Counted from the first letter of the stretch, positions 1-11,483 are shown. The stretch: 64,000 nt of DNA from Trichobilharzia regenti (GCA_944472135.2 CALYDD020000333.1:1-64000), one strand, 5' to 3'. The notes: generated from the letters alone by a model not told the origin. Numbers and translations are program-made.

Positions 1-323
1 GGTTTGTGAGTTCGGTAGTAATATTAACCACTGATTGTTTCTGACCTTCCGAGCTGACAAGAACCAAAGCAGTAGACAGACTAGTCCACACCAGTGAGAA
101 CAATCCAATTGGTTATGTGAAACTACATGATATACAAGCATTGTGTAACTGGGAGAGTTAGCCCGACAAATATCCAGTTCCATTGGTCACATAAGGTGAG
201 GAGGGTAACTGGATCGTCTGACCGTGTTGTAATAAATATTTAGGCTGGGCTCAATTCAATGCAACTGAATTTGTCCAAACTAGTCTAATCTGGTCTACAC
301 CTTGTCTAAATGCTGGCTATCAT

Positions 324-396
324 TGTCTAAGTAGTTTATTGGGTAACGCTGTGGCATTTGAAACAGTTGGTGCTGGGTTCGAGTCCCAGTGGAAAT
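324..396 (+). other. tRNA-like segment with Pol III B box (SINE head or tRNA relic)
   Basis: Bases 373-389 form a perfect tRNA T-arm: 5-bp stem CTGGG/CCCAG around the loop TTCGAGT. GGTTCGAGTCC at 376-386 matches the Pol III B-box consensus GGTTCGANTCC. A D-arm-like GTAGTTTATTGGG lies about 45 bases upstream. The acceptor ends do not pair, so this is not a functional tRNA. The same segment is in the A copies at 37606-37679 and 57468-57541. Confidence 0.6.
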
Positions 397-945
397 ACCA
401 CCACTCACTGGGAAATGCAATCACGTTCCAATCAAGATTCGAGGGTGGGATGAAGCGCGGATCCTGCATACCACTGACAGCTACCATCCACCTGTTCCAG
501 CTGATTTCAACCGGTTTCCACCGTCTAGGTATCTTCCGTCACTGGATGACATTTTGTGTGTGTGTGTGTTATTTCCTGCTGGGAGAACTCTCTTATCCGT
601 CAACACTGGCTGTTGTCACTATTGAGGAATGTAAGGTAGAGAGTATCGTGTGAAGCTATTATTGTGAATTCCCAGTTCACCAATTGAATTACTTCAAAGT
701 GTTGAGTCTCTGTTGACATGCTGGACCGTATCACAGAAGACCTTCCCACGACATCCTTAGGTCAATATGACTATAGTTTTGGTTGATAGTGGCTAACGAT
801 TCAATCCATCACGCGTGTCGTATTTCATTTAGAACTCGTCTCCTAAATGTCACTGCACCTCCAGTCAGTGATGGTGTTCCACTGAGAGTCGAAGCCAACA
901 GCCATCGTTGGAAACACAGAATGAACATTTCCGCCCAATAAAATC

Positions 946-1018
946 AATCCATCCATCCATTCATTCATTCATCAATCAATCAAACAAACAATCAATCAAT
1001 CAGTCAATCAATCAATCG
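946..1018. repeat. Tetranucleotide microsatellite (ATCC/ATTC/AATC)n
   Basis: Run of ATCC, ATTC and AATC units with an AAAC interruption. Its length varies between A copies (38226-38302, 58088-58168, inverted at 23040-23110). Confidence 0.9.
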
Positions 1019-1365
1019 GAATTTAAGAATGATAGTTTCAAGGAATGACAAGTACACTTAGGGTTTGTATGAATGACCACCTTCCATAATGAACGAGGCT
1101 AAATAACGTAATAGCCAGTCAGTTCTCACGAAACTGATTCATTTTGTCATGATCATGAAATGTGGTGGGCACAAATCTGGAGCGACATCAAATGACAATT
1201 TATTCACTTTTCAACATTGTGGTAAAACTGAGATTTTATAGAAGCAGACTAGCATTTCACTTCAACCGCTTACTCTGCATCTGATTCTAGTGGAAGCATT
1301 CTCACCTGTACACTAACTGACTGAGTTTGAGATTTCCTGACTGACCGTCGTCCTAACTGCCTATC

Positions 1366-1640
1366 TTCGTTCCTTCTTTCCTTCCTTCCTTCCTTCCATC
1401 CATCCTTCCCCCTCAAGTACCACCATACCAATCGATGACGAGGAGACACGCGGATTCATTCCATTCGTGAGTGAAGACGGTGTAACCAATGTCTGCCTGT
1501 CTGCCTGCCTTCTGTCTGTCTGTCCGTGTGTCTCTGTGTGTCTGTATATGTGTGGGTGAAACTGCATACCTGGGTGAAAACATCTGTGTCTGTGAGATCG
1601 TGCGTGTTTGTTTGTGTGTGTGTGTGGTTTGTGAGCTGTG
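1366..1640. repeat. Compound microsatellite (CTTC)n then (CTGT/GT)n
   Basis: CTTC/CATC repeats at 1370-1412 and CTGT plus GT repeats from about 1490 to 1640. Histidine/threonine-rich and valine/cysteine-rich frames across this tract and its copies (6910-7260, 21800-22080, 22334-22705, 38698-38940, 59402-59638) are by-products of the simple repeat, not genes. Confidence 0.85.
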
Positions 1641-1811
1641 TATTCACTGAGACTAATCGCCGATTGTTCTTGGTGAAGGAATGATGGCTGTGAAGCGATG
1701 AATGCAGTGTCGCTCATTTCATCCATATAAGTAGTATGAGTGTGATCTGCACATTTCCAGACTATTGTCAGACTATCAAAAATGTATTGTAGTTAATGGG
1801 ACGAGTGACAT

Positions 1812-2053
1812 GATTTTGAGACGATGTGGTGTTGAGAATGTTGGATTTGACATTGAAACTGTATTTCGTGATAATTTTGCAAAATGGATATTTGTGGCAT
1901 GGTAGACGATTTTATTACAGGTCATCAGGTGTTTGGCCTGATCAATGGTCTCAGTCAGGGATATTCGAAACATCTTTGTAAGCCGTCATGCAACATTGTT
2001 CGCATGGCGGTTAGATACTCAATAAAGTAGTAGTAGTAGTTGTTGTTGTTGTT
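1812..2053 (+). repeat. Segment H in block A: LINE-3'-end-like sequence with hairpin and GTA/GTT tail
   Basis: About 240 bp shared, at clearly lower identity, with segment H inside block C (for example 32071-32310). Common landmarks in order are a gacattg motif, gtagacgattttattaca at about 1903-1920, a hairpin at 1981-2012 whose arms (gccgtcatgc and gcatggcggt) pair with G-U wobble, then aataaagt and a trinucleotide tail (gta then gtt, 2027-2053). Terminal hairpin plus short-repeat tail is the usual 3'-end layout of non-LTR elements. The element is not identified. Other A copies of H: 39094-39337 and 59793-60035 (+), 6585-6828 (-), partial 22120-22260 (-). Confidence 0.55.
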
Positions 2054-3396
2054 TTCGGGTGACTATTGTTCTCCAGTCCACATTCTGTCTGTCAACGCTC
2101 ACACACATACCCACACACAACACAACTAAACAATTTACCATTTACACGGACACATATCTATTCAGCCTCGTCTGGTCCACTTCTTCGATATTCAAGTGTG
2201 TGTCCGTGTGCATGTGTCAGTCTACCTGAGAGAGAATCACACATCAACTGACCACGTGGAGTGCCCACATTCGCTCTGTAAACCCCACACAACACAACCT
2301 CATATACATATACATGAATCAGCGAGGCTATGAATTACACGTCGTGTGGAATCCCAGTGAGATTTCACATTTTGCTCGTTGGTCTCAGAGTGACATGGAG
2401 GAGACTATGTCGAAAATAAATAAATGACAGCTTGTGGACAATCATGAAGCAAGTGGAAAACAATGACAGAGGACAGAGTAAAATGGAGATGTGCTGGCTG
2501 GTGAAGCCGTAAGCTCTCCTCGGAATTCAAGAGATGAGTAGAAATAAGAATAGTCGTAGACTAACCTAGAGAGTCTAGTCTTCAAAAAGAATTCGGAAGC
2601 CAATTGAAAGGAGGGAAACGTCTACGTGGAAATAAAACCTGTCTGTAAAGACGAATGAGGTAGACGATGAGGGAGGGTAGGAAAGCGAAATCCTTATTCC
2701 ACTCGGAACTAAAGCTCTAGGCTACAATTAAATCCAAAGTTTACGACTTCCCACCACCATCTGCTTTCTCAGAGTTGTTTGGTTTGACTCTGGAGCATTT
2801 ATCATTACTTTTCCAGACACCATTTTCACTGCTTACTTCAAGGTGAAGACAAGTCGAAGAATAGTGTCCTCACCTTCATTTCACAAACTTCCACCAGATA
2901 ACCACCTCCAGAATTCAATCCACAAGATAATACATCAAGAGTTAATTCAGTTAGAGAACTACTGAACTTCACTATTCCCAGTGATCATTTCGATTCGTTG
3001 ATCCAGCCTTGAAATCAATCAAATCACTGAATTCCTATAAGACTGTTTCCCTTTTTTAATTTCATGATGTCAATACTAGTCCTTTTTCGCCATAACATAA
3101 TGAAAACTTTTCATTTCACTTTGGTAAGTGTTAACTTCTGTTAACTTCTTAAAATACCTGTCAATTACGTCAGAATAATCATAATTCTCTCGGTGTCGAA
3201 TTCACAGACTATATGTCTGACACTTTCACACATTCTCAGTCAACCAGTCAATGATCACCACAGCTTATGATGTCAACCACTTCACCTGCTTCACCACAGT
3301 GATTCATGTATTTCTCACTTACCTCCTACATTGTCAAGCACCAATACACCAACCCATGACGAGGACACACTTCAGTGAGAATTCATCTGGACGGCG

Positions 3397-3595
3397 TTAT
3401 CACAAGGCAGAATTTATCTCTAGACAAAATGTGATACTTTAGCGCAATACCATACAAGAGAATCTGATCACAGATTTCACAGATTACTCGCCAGATCAAT
3501 AGAAATTGAAGTATCAAATCAAGTAGAAATTATTTTTGAATACTACTCAAAATGACAGTTATACTTGTGACGGTGGAATTCACCAGCATACACAG
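3397..3595 (+). repeat. Repeat E, copy 1
   Basis: About 200 bp shared in the same orientation with 23510-23697, from acaaggcagaatttatctct to ggaattcaccag, with scattered point differences. No coding potential and family unknown. Bases 3241-3396 and 3596-3880 show nothing recognisable. Confidence 0.7.
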
Positions 3596-3934
3596 TCAAC
3601 ATGATTTCTGTTTACAATCAATCACATGTTAAGGTTATTTGTGAAAGTGTAAATTCTTTGAAATACATCTTTACACACTCCCCAACTGAATGATTAAAAT
3701 CAGACTTTTTGTGCCTGTGGAAACCGAAAGGGTGAATATTGTAATTATTGTCAACACAAATCAACCTTTGAAGGTTTTCGTAGTATTGACCATAAAAGTG
3801 AAATTATCGAAAGTGTAAATTCGATGAAGTTATATTTGTACTCACTTCTCCCATCATCGATGTCTGAGTTCTATATCTCCATGTCGAGTGGTCTTCTATG
3901 GTGAGAGTGACTGAGACTAGGCGTAGAGTATCAA

Positions 3935-3990
3935 GTGAAGAAGAAGAAAAGAAGAAGAAGGCGAAGACGAAGAAGAAGAGGGGGAGAAGT
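3935..3990. repeat. GAA/GAG-rich simple repeat
   Basis: Purine-only GAA/GAG run between the unrecognised spacer sequence and the RT C-terminal relic at 4017. Confidence 0.85.
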
Positions 3991-4016
3991 GAATCGATGA
4001 GGTTGTGAAACTGCAT

Positions 4017-4097
4017 CAGTTAAGATGGTTAGGCCATGTGTTACGCAAGGCGAGACACCGCCTTCATCGTGAACCAGTGTTAGCTGACAAGAAGTAG
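4017..4097 (+). pseudogene. Non-LTR retrotransposon RT C-terminal relic
   Basis: A 26-codon frame ending in TAG reads QLRWLGHVLRKARHRLHRE and onward. The RWLGHVLR motif is the hallmark just after the RT domain of many non-LTR elements (compare RWIGHTLRKPSSD in the nearby RTE copy at 18207-19352). The wording differs from both RTE families here, so it may be a third LINE lineage. Flanks are not readable. Confidence 0.55.
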
Positions 4098-4570
4098 ATT
4101 GGAGAAGTGGTAGATGTCATCGAATCAAACATGAAATCAATCCGTGAGGTATCCGTGGAGGTATACACTGGTTAGTTGGAGACTTCGTGATTCTAGGAGC
4201 TAACCACTTGAGACGATTGATGATGTGCATCAAAATTGTTTACAATGGCGCACATGTCTTCCCTTCTTGTGACTCCCACTATTCAGTGAATTCAAATGAT
4301 TCTCACTATCACACCCAAAGTGTTCTCACATCTTCATATCTCTGGTTATTGTATATAATGATATATGTATCTAATAAGTTAGATAGTTTAGAATATCCAT
4401 TGATTATTTCAGCAAAAACATTTACTAATCTTAGTGTTTCTGTCATGCACAAAAGGTAGTACAAGAAAACAACAGTCATGATAATAACGACTAATTCTAA
4501 AATCTGCACTTCTGAATTGTGATCGGAGTAGGAAGTAACTGCCTACAATCACCGATTGCCTTCATGATTG

Positions 4571-5165
4571 AAGTCGACTGGTCGACGAGGATAATCATGT
4601 GAAGGGAGAAGACAAGATTCTAGTGGATGGAGAAAATGACGTCTGAGGACCTGAATTCCTCAGGTGATTTTCTTCTCACATCACACAAACTCGAAGATAT
4701 ACAAGCGAAAAGAAACGAGTTGTGAGAAGAGGCAGCGGCGATGAAGCTATGACGTCAGGTGTACATGGAGAAGATTCAGGTGATGAAGACAACCAGCCGA
4801 TTAGAAGAGCCAGTGATGATATGTGGGAGGAATCTGAATGAAGTCGTCTGTTTCATGTAGTTGAACTGGACAGATTGACTGGAATACGGTGGGTGGGAGT
4901 GTTGAGGATGTCAGACTCAGAGTCTCAGTCAGAGTGAGAGTGAAGGACAGATAGAGAGAGAGAGAGGCGAGAATATCGGTTGATACTGAGAAATCAATGT
5001 GGACAATGAATGTAGACATTAGTACAGGGAATAAGATACACATTTCGAGAGAATGTGAAACAACATATCCCATATGCTTCGAGGACTTGGTGGATGAGTG
5101 TTGAAAGACATTTGCAGATGACGTTGGTGGATACCAAATATCAGGTGGCCAGAAAGGAGACGGAA
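4571..5165 (+). pseudogene. Decayed RTE-clade RT fragment in the palindrome I spacer
   Basis: Broken frames line up in order with the RTE RT at 18207-19352. FMIEVDWSTR stands for the segment after the RQGCLLSP motif. EDLNSSGDFLLTSHKLEDIQ (4645-4704) stands for the catalytic FADD region, with the two aspartates changed to S-S-G-D context. ICGRNLNEVVCFM (about 4815) stands for the GKNLKETTSFTYL segment, and NIRWPERRRK (about 5130) for the KIRWPEK segment. Several stops and large gaps show old decay. A GA run at 4953-4973 interrupts it. Bases 5166-5398 show nothing recognisable. Confidence 0.65.
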
Positions 5166-5398
5166 GTAAGAAGAAACAAGAAACTGTGAGAGTGCAGCCA
5201 ACTAACTAACCAACACGCCATTGTTCATTCGACCAATGTGCACAGTGAAATCGAGGTCGACTGAACATATGATGGCGAGAATGGTTGTGTGGCAACATAC
5301 GACATGAGGCACAACAACTGACACCTAAACAGGAAACGACAAGCTGGGATTTGGTAGGAGACTGGATGGAGGATCTCATGACAAGAGGAAATCACACT

Positions 5399-7343
5399 GA
5401 GAATGTGTGAAAGTGTCAGACATATAGTCTGTGAATTCGACACCGAGAGAATTATGATTATTCTGACGTAATTGACAGGTATTTTAAGAAGTTAACAGAA
5501 GTTAACACTTACCAAAGTGAAATGAAAAGTTTTCATTATGTTATGGCGAAAAAGGACTAGTATTGACATCATGAAATTAAAAAAGGGAAACAGTCTTATA
5601 GGAATTCAGTGATTTGATTGATTTCAAGGCTGGATCAACGAATCGAAATGATCACTGGGAATAGTGAAGTTCAGTAGTTCTCTAACTGAATTAACTCTTG
5701 ATGTATTATCTTGTGGATTGAATTCTGGAGGTGGTTATCTGGTGGAAGTTTGTGAAATGAAGGTGAGGACACTATTCTTCGACTTGTCTTCACCTTGAAG
5801 TAAGCAGTGAAAATGGTGTCTGGAAAAGTAATGATAAATGCTCCAGAGTCAAACCAAACAACTCTGAGAAAGCAGATGGTGGTGGGAAGTCGTAAACTTT
5901 GGATTTAATTGTAGCCTAGAGCTTTAGTTCCGAGTGGAATAAGGATTTCGCTTTCCTACCCTCCCTCATCGTCTACCTCATTCGTCTTTACAGACAGGTT
6001 TTATTTCCACGTAGACGTTTCCCTCCTTTCAATTGGCTTCCGAATTCTTTTTGAAGACTAGACTCTCTAGGTTAGTCTACGACTATTCTTATTTCTACTC
6101 ATCTCTTGAATTCCGAGGAGAGCTTACGGCTTCACCAGCCAGCACATCTCCATTTTACTCTGTCCTCTGTCATTGTTTTCCACTTGCTTCATGATTGTCC
6201 ACAAGCTGTCATTTATTTATTTTCGACATAGTCTCCTCCATGTCACTCTGAGACCAACGAGCAAAATGTGAAATCTCACTGGGATTCCACACGACGTGTA
6301 ATTCATAGCCTCGCTGATTCATGTATATGTATATGAGGTTGTGTTGTGTGGGGTTTACAGAGCGAATGTGGGCACTCCACGTGGTCAGTTGATGTGTGAT
6401 TCTCTCTCAGGTAGACTGACACATGCACACGGACACACACTTGAATATCGAAGAAGTGGACCAGACGAGGCTGAATAGATATGTGTCCGTGTAAATGGTA
6501 AATTGTTTAGTTGTGTTGTGTGTGGGTATGTGTGTGAGCGTTGACAGACAGAATGTGGACTGGAGAACAATAGTCACCCGAAAACAACAACAACAACAAC
6601 TACTACTACTTTATTGAGTATCTAACCGCCATGCGAACAATGTTGCATGACGGCTTACAAAAATGTTTCGAATATCCCTGACTGAGACCATTGATCAGGC
6701 CAAACACCTGATGACCTGTAATAAAATCGTCTACCATGCCACAAATATCCATTTTGCAAAATTATCACGAAATACAGTTTCAATGTCAAATCCAACATTC
6801 TCAACACCACATCGTCTCAAAATCATGTCACTCGTCCCATTAACTACAATATATTTTTGATAGTCTGACAATAGTCTGGAAATGTGCAGATCACACTCAT
6901 ACTACTTATATGGATGAAATGAGCGACACTGCATTCATCGCTTCACAGTCATCATTCCTTCACCAAGAACAATCGGCGATTAGTCTCAGTGAATACACAG
7001 CTCACAAACCACACACACACACAACAAACACGCACGATCTCACAGACACAGATGTTTTCACCCAGGTATGCAGTTTCACCCACACATATACAGACACACA
7101 GAGACACACGGACAGACAGACAGCAGCAGGCAGACAGGCAGACATTGGTTACACCGTCTTCACTCACGAATGGAATGAATCCGCGTGTCTCCTCGTCATC
7201 GATTGGTATGGTGGTACTTGAGGGGGAAGGATGGATGGAAGGAAGGAAGGAAAGAAGGAACGAAGATAGGCAGTTAGGACGACGGTCAGTCAGGAAATCT
7301 CAAACTCAGTCAGTTAGTGTACAGGTGAGAATGCTTCCACTAG
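5399..7343 (-). repeat. Block A inverted copy; palindrome I right arm
   Basis: Reverse complement of 1287-3240, including H (6585-6828, minus) and the GT/CTGT tract. Differences seen are microsatellite length and isolated substitutions such as the T at about 6849. The arm ends inside ctag at 7340-7343, where PLE-3 sequence begins. Confidence 0.9.
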
Positions 7344-7353
7344 TTGGCTACCC

Positions 7354-8058
7354 CTATACACCAAACGGAATTTGATCCGTTCACTTAGCAACAGAGTTCG
7401 CAGAATTTGTACCCCAGACACCGTAGAAGATGAACTGGACAATCTCAAGAGAATCCTCGTCGAGAATTGTTACCCAGAACGATTTATTGCAAAATCTATG
7501 AATCCTAGGCCACAAAAGCCGCCCATGCATAGCGTCCCGTAGAAACCGCTCTACATGAACCATCAATTCAATGGAGATATATCTGCAGAAATACTAAAAA
7601 ATCGACTGTCGCGCTCACTCAAGAAGATCTTCTTCGCAGCTGAACTACGACTAACTTTCTCCACAAAACCTATGATTCATGTGAACGTGAAGGATGAGCT
7701 ACCACTGTTGGCCTCATCAATGTGTATCTACCAATTCACCTGCTCGTGTGGAGCCAGGTATGTCGGCCGTACCCAGCGTTCGCTTTCCAAGCGTATCACC
7801 GAACACTTACCAGCATGGTTTTACAAAGGAGAAAAGCGATGTCCCCGCAGCTCCATCTTAGAACACCTGATAGAATCCGGACACCAAGCTGCACCCCAAA
7901 CAAACTTCAAAGTAGTCTACAGAGTAAGAAGTAGTCTTCCAAAAGGTGTACGAATCAGACTTCTTCAAACTGCAGAAGCAATGGCGATTCACTTGCTAAG
8001 CCCTGAACTCTGCATACAGAAGAGGTTCGTTCAATCACTACACTTACAATGGACTTAA
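7354..8058 (+). pseudogene. PLE-3: C-terminal part of a Penelope-like element (RT tail plus GIY-YIG endonuclease)
   Basis: One frame with a single TAG (7540-7542) runs from LYTKRNLIRSLSNRVRRIC to the TAA after SLHLQWT. The first 60 codons match the region after the RT palm in Penelope elements. The second part has the GIY-YIG nuclease pattern: CIYQFTCSCGARYVGRTQRS (about 7719-7780) followed by KRITEHLP. In Penelope elements this nuclease is thought to nick the target for insertion. The RT palm is missing because the sequence is cut at the palindrome I edge. It differs strongly from PLE-1 and PLE-2, so it is a separate lineage. Only the one stop breaks this part, so it is younger or better preserved than PLE-2. 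Confidence 0.8.
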
Positions 8059-8628
8059 TCTACCTTATTACCTGAAAGGTAAATTCTACCTAATTTTTTC
8101 TTTTTTTTTCTGTCTCTTCATTGGTATTATTCTGTCTTCTCAATATGTAATATTTTGCATTTTCAACTTTCTTGTCTCTACCCCCACCCGATTTAATTTC
8201 TACACCTCACTACCACTTTAATTGACCTGACCAACGCTCAATTTATAGTCATTTGTGTTACGTCATCCAACTTAATTGCTCAATTTCATTTCTAATCTAA
8301 ATGGCATTATTATCTACCCCACTTCTACTTAGTCTCTACATGCAATTACCTCTGTTGCTAACCTGACCTAAGTTAAAATATTTCAGTCAACTGTATTACG
8401 TCATCTAACTTACTAACTCAATCTTACTTTAGTTGCTGTACAATTAACCTTGATTCTATATTAGATCATTCTTTTATTACCTGATCAATTATCTAATTTT
8501 GACAAACATCATGTACACACACACACTCAAATAATTATATATAAATGCGATTGTACAGCTATGTGAATGAATTCGCCGAAAAGAGTATCTTCGCTGAACG
8601 TCTTCTCTGTTTCATATGAATAAATTAC
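8059..8628 (+). other. PLE-3 3' flank, T-rich, with a motif shared with block C
   Basis: After the stop comes a T-rich run (8096-8111), then AT-rich sequence with two related stretches around ttacgtcatc (about 8258 and 8396). Bases 8553-8612 (cgattgtacagct to gtatcttcgctgaa) resemble 32605-32665 of block C, just upstream of PLE-1. This suggests, without proving it, that both are terminal (pseudo-LTR-like) sequences of related PLEs. At 8629 it abuts PLE-1 in the opposite orientation. Confidence 0.45.
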
Positions 8629-9420
8629 TTATTGTCGGTGTCGTCATTAATATTATTACTATTATTTTCATCATCACTATCGCTACTATCATTATTTATT
8701 TTATTTTGACATTTCCTTAAATATTTCCTGACTAATTTATCCGGGTAATTATTAGGTTCAAAGGCTTCTTTTATGTGTATCACTACTTATAAATATCTAT
8801 AACTTGTGTTCTGAGTACAGTGAGTGTTTAACTTGTCCAAATAGTTTGATTTGTCTGATACCACTGTTGCATTTCCTCTGTCTGACTTTGTGATTACTAT
8901 ATCCTTGTTGTTCTTAAGGTGTTTCAGGGCTTCTGTCTCTTGTTTTGTTAGGTTAGGCTTTCCACATTTTTGTCGTTTTAATGTAAGTGCACATTGTTCC
9001 CGTACTTCGTCAGCCGTTGTTTTGTCTATCCCACTTAGTGCTATTTCTATTTTAGGGATGACATCCTGAGGTTTCAACTTGTCTACTGATACACTGAAAT
9101 TTAGTTCCTCTCTCTAATACACTTATTTCCGTAGGACTTAATATATGTGATGATAGATTGATAACCCAGTTTGATTTATCTATCGCCGTTGACTTTGGAT
9201 TGTTGAATTCATCATTCTGAGATGAAGATTTCTCCTCTAATAATTTGTTGAAATTTGTGATCCGACTATTACAACCGATAGCCTCCGATTGTCTACCACT
9301 CAAGTATGTCATTGTATGGTTGATTAATGAAGTCGGTTGAAGATACAGTCTAAGTGAGAAACGAATACTAATGAATGCATCAATGAATGAGTAGTGGATA
9401 GTGAAATGACACAAATTCAA
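8629..9420 (-). pseudogene. PLE-1 copy P1, internally deleted and scrambled
   Basis: From the right, 9420-9079 is the N-terminal frame (INLSSHILSPTEISVLERGT) and 9077-8850 the start of the RT frame (KPQDVIPKIEIALSGIDKTT). The sequence then jumps at about 8825-8845 to a scrap from the motif-C neighbourhood (reverse complement of the bases coding TVLRTQG). At about 8790 it jumps again to the acidic/asparagine linker region, ending at 8629. The whole catalytic palm is missing. It is the most rearranged of the seven P copies. The upstream sequence and everything to 16455 match, in reverse complement, 47110-54500. Confidence 0.75.
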
Positions 9421-11483
9421 TTCGTTTCGATATTGGAAATAATCTGAAGATTTTATTTGGGAAACGTTTGTATAGCTTGGGAGTTCCGAAGTGTATTTCT
9501 AACCAGAAAGAAAGAATCTCATCCCCCTCATTCATATCACGATTGATAATTTTCAAGGTCTTATTTGTAGTTAGGGAGACAATACTGACACGAATGAATA
9601 CGTGATTGTACATCACTCGACGACGAATACCATCTGGGAGACATGAACTATTTTGAATATACACCACTGTGATTTCGTAGAGTGGGATTTGTCAACTAGA
9701 CCGAGAAGAGAGTGAGGTTGTTTCTGTTTTGTTTGTTTTCGGAAAGTGACGATGAATGGTCATCCAAATGTAATCTTCCTCCTCCTCCTCCTCCTCCACC
9801 TCCTCTTTCTTGTTGGTAAGGAAGGATGAGCAACATGGAACTCTCAGTGCGAACAACTAAGAACCTGTTGTTCAACTAATATGATGAATGGACGGTAGAT
9901 CAAGTGAGTGAGTAGGCGTTGAGAAACAAATTGAGATATAACCAGGAAGGGTGGAATACGACTGAGTGGAGGAGAGTGGAATTGGGGACTGAGTGTGAGA
10001 TGGGGAACAGTGAGGAGGCTTCGAGATCAAGTGGGTAGTCGAAGGATGAGTTGACACTGATGGCCGAGTGAAATGAGACTGTGGAATCAAGCCAGATGTT
10101 CCAAAACAATGTAACGAATGCTCGAAATACCCACGTCAATAATACAAATCATGAAATACATGTGGGGACCGAATGATTTCCGGGAGTATCGAATATACGA
10201 AACGTCTATTTACATAATAGACACATCAACTCAACAACATCCAGATGGATATATACGAACCTGATTACTCGAAACTCATTGTATGCAACAGCGAACATCA
10301 CACGTGAAGTAATCCAACTACTCTGGTTCGCTGTCTCTGCACTGATGTCCATGTCTTCCTGATAGCTGCTATCTAACCGACCAACATATTTGATTGTTTT
10401 ATCGTGGCCAATCGACTGAATGACTGATTGTGATGACGTGTAGTTTACGGCGTCGTTGTTGTAAATACATCGAGTCGGGTTGAGTTATTGAATGTCATTA
10501 TTTGATTGTGGTGAACTTTACGTGCGCAGTAGTCGATGAATGTGTGATTCACACACACACACACACACAGTACATGGAAATGGACTAAACGTAGGTTAGG
10601 AAATCAAAACAAGTGATTCAGTGAAGAGACTCTTTTCAACGAACTTATCACCAAGCTGTACAATCGTATATAAATGGTTTTAAGAAGTTATATCCGTTGA
10701 AGGAATTGAATCATAGGTGTGAATGCATAAAATAATAATAATAATAATAATGATAAATTGAAATGCAATTAAAACTAAAGTGTTTGTGATCATAATCTTA
10801 GTTAAATGTTAAGTGGCGAAACAATGAATGTCATACAAAGAATAATTCATAGGATGGATAGAACTTGAAAGAGGGTGTGCAATTACAGGATTAGTAAGTA
10901 GGTTGGCGCATAGGTGGATGGGGAGTGACAGACGGAATGCACACATATAAGCAATATCCATCAAACAACAATCAATAACAACAACAACAACTTTATTCAC
11001 CATATATATATATAACCGCTACGCGAAGATGTGCGAGGCGGCTTGCAAAAATGTGGCTAAACACATGTTTTGTAATGCAGGTCAGCATACCTTATGAACT
11101 GTAATAAAATCGTCTACCATACCACAAATATCCACATTGTAAAATTATCACAAATCTCAATTCCAATGTCGAGATTGACATTTTCATCAACACAGTCACT
11201 CAAAATGCTGGGATGGCGATTCGAGACACACAGTTCACTCAGAATTCACACCACCCTCCTGATTTGACTGGTGAAATCCAGTCAGTTTGTCTCCCACTGA
11301 TTATTTCTAGTAAATGAGAAGGCTTTATAGAATATTTTCGCCAGCTTCTACATTGTGCATAGAACAGTGTGACATGGAAATATTCTGCTGATTTCCTCTT
11401 CAATTCTCTTCATATCTTCTCCACTCCACTCCACTCCACTTCACTTCACTCCACTCCACTCTAATCTTCTCTCGTTTACTCTT
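9421..11483 (-). repeat. Block C plus PLE-1 upstream region, copy 1
   Basis: Same content as 31801-33851 (+), 43251-45299 (-) and 52086-54141 (+). No coding frame is credible. It holds a CCT run (9777-9808), a CA run (10551-10570), an ATA run (10727-10754), segment H (10972-11213), and a CCACT pentamer run (11421-11461) against the B element. Whether the PLE-proximal 700 bp is the PLE 5' UTR cannot be told from sequence alone. Confidence 0.75.
10972..11213 (-). repeat. Segment H, block C version
   Basis: AAC tail (sense GTT) at 10973-10992, an AT run at 11003-11014, then the hairpin and gtagacgattttattaca landmark on the minus strand. A divergent relative of H in block A. Further C copies: 32071-32310 (+), 44790-45030 (-), 52362-52600 (+). 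Confidence 0.55.

Larger units (their letters stand above)
36..3240 (+). repeat. Block A, copy 1 (non-coding repeat, about 3.1 kb)
   Basis: This unit recurs almost base for base at 37316-40405 and 57186-60150, and in inverted form at 5399-7343 (its right two thirds) and 22334-23497. It has no convincing reading frame. In order it holds a tRNA-like segment, a GT run near 555-570, an ATTC/AATC run, a CTTC run, a GT/CTGT tract at about 1490-1640, a LINE-3'-end-like segment (H) at 1812-2053, and about 1 kb of unrecognised sequence. The copies differ mainly in microsatellite length plus a few point changes, which suggests recent duplication or gene conversion. Copy 1 runs on to 3240, whereas copy 2 stops at the base equivalent to about 3118. 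Positions 1-35 share a 15-base stretch ending in ttaaccact with 21365-21385. Confidence 0.85.
1287..3240. repeat. Palindrome I, left arm
   Basis: Reverse complement of 5399-7343. The pairing starts at ctagtggaagc (1287) and stops at ctcagt (3240). The summed coordinates of matching features stay near 8636 throughout, so the arms carry almost no net indels outside microsatellites. Spacer 3241-5398. Confidence 0.9.

Noticed and set aside
373..389. Functional tRNA gene in block A
   Set aside because: Only the T-arm is sound; acceptor strands do not pair and the anticodon arm is irregular.
339..653. 104-codon frame at the start of block A (also at 37621)
   Set aside because: Begins in the tRNA-like segment and crosses a GT microsatellite; the third copy at 57540 is frameshifted. 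No protein family.
946..1018. CRISPR-like or satellite array
   Set aside because: Simple tetranucleotide slippage without spacers.
6910..7375. Histidine/threonine-rich frames of 100-128 codons in A copies
   Set aside because: They read through CA, CTGT and CTTC microsatellites, occur in several frames at once, and shift with repeat length; no start context, domain or conservation beyond DNA identity.
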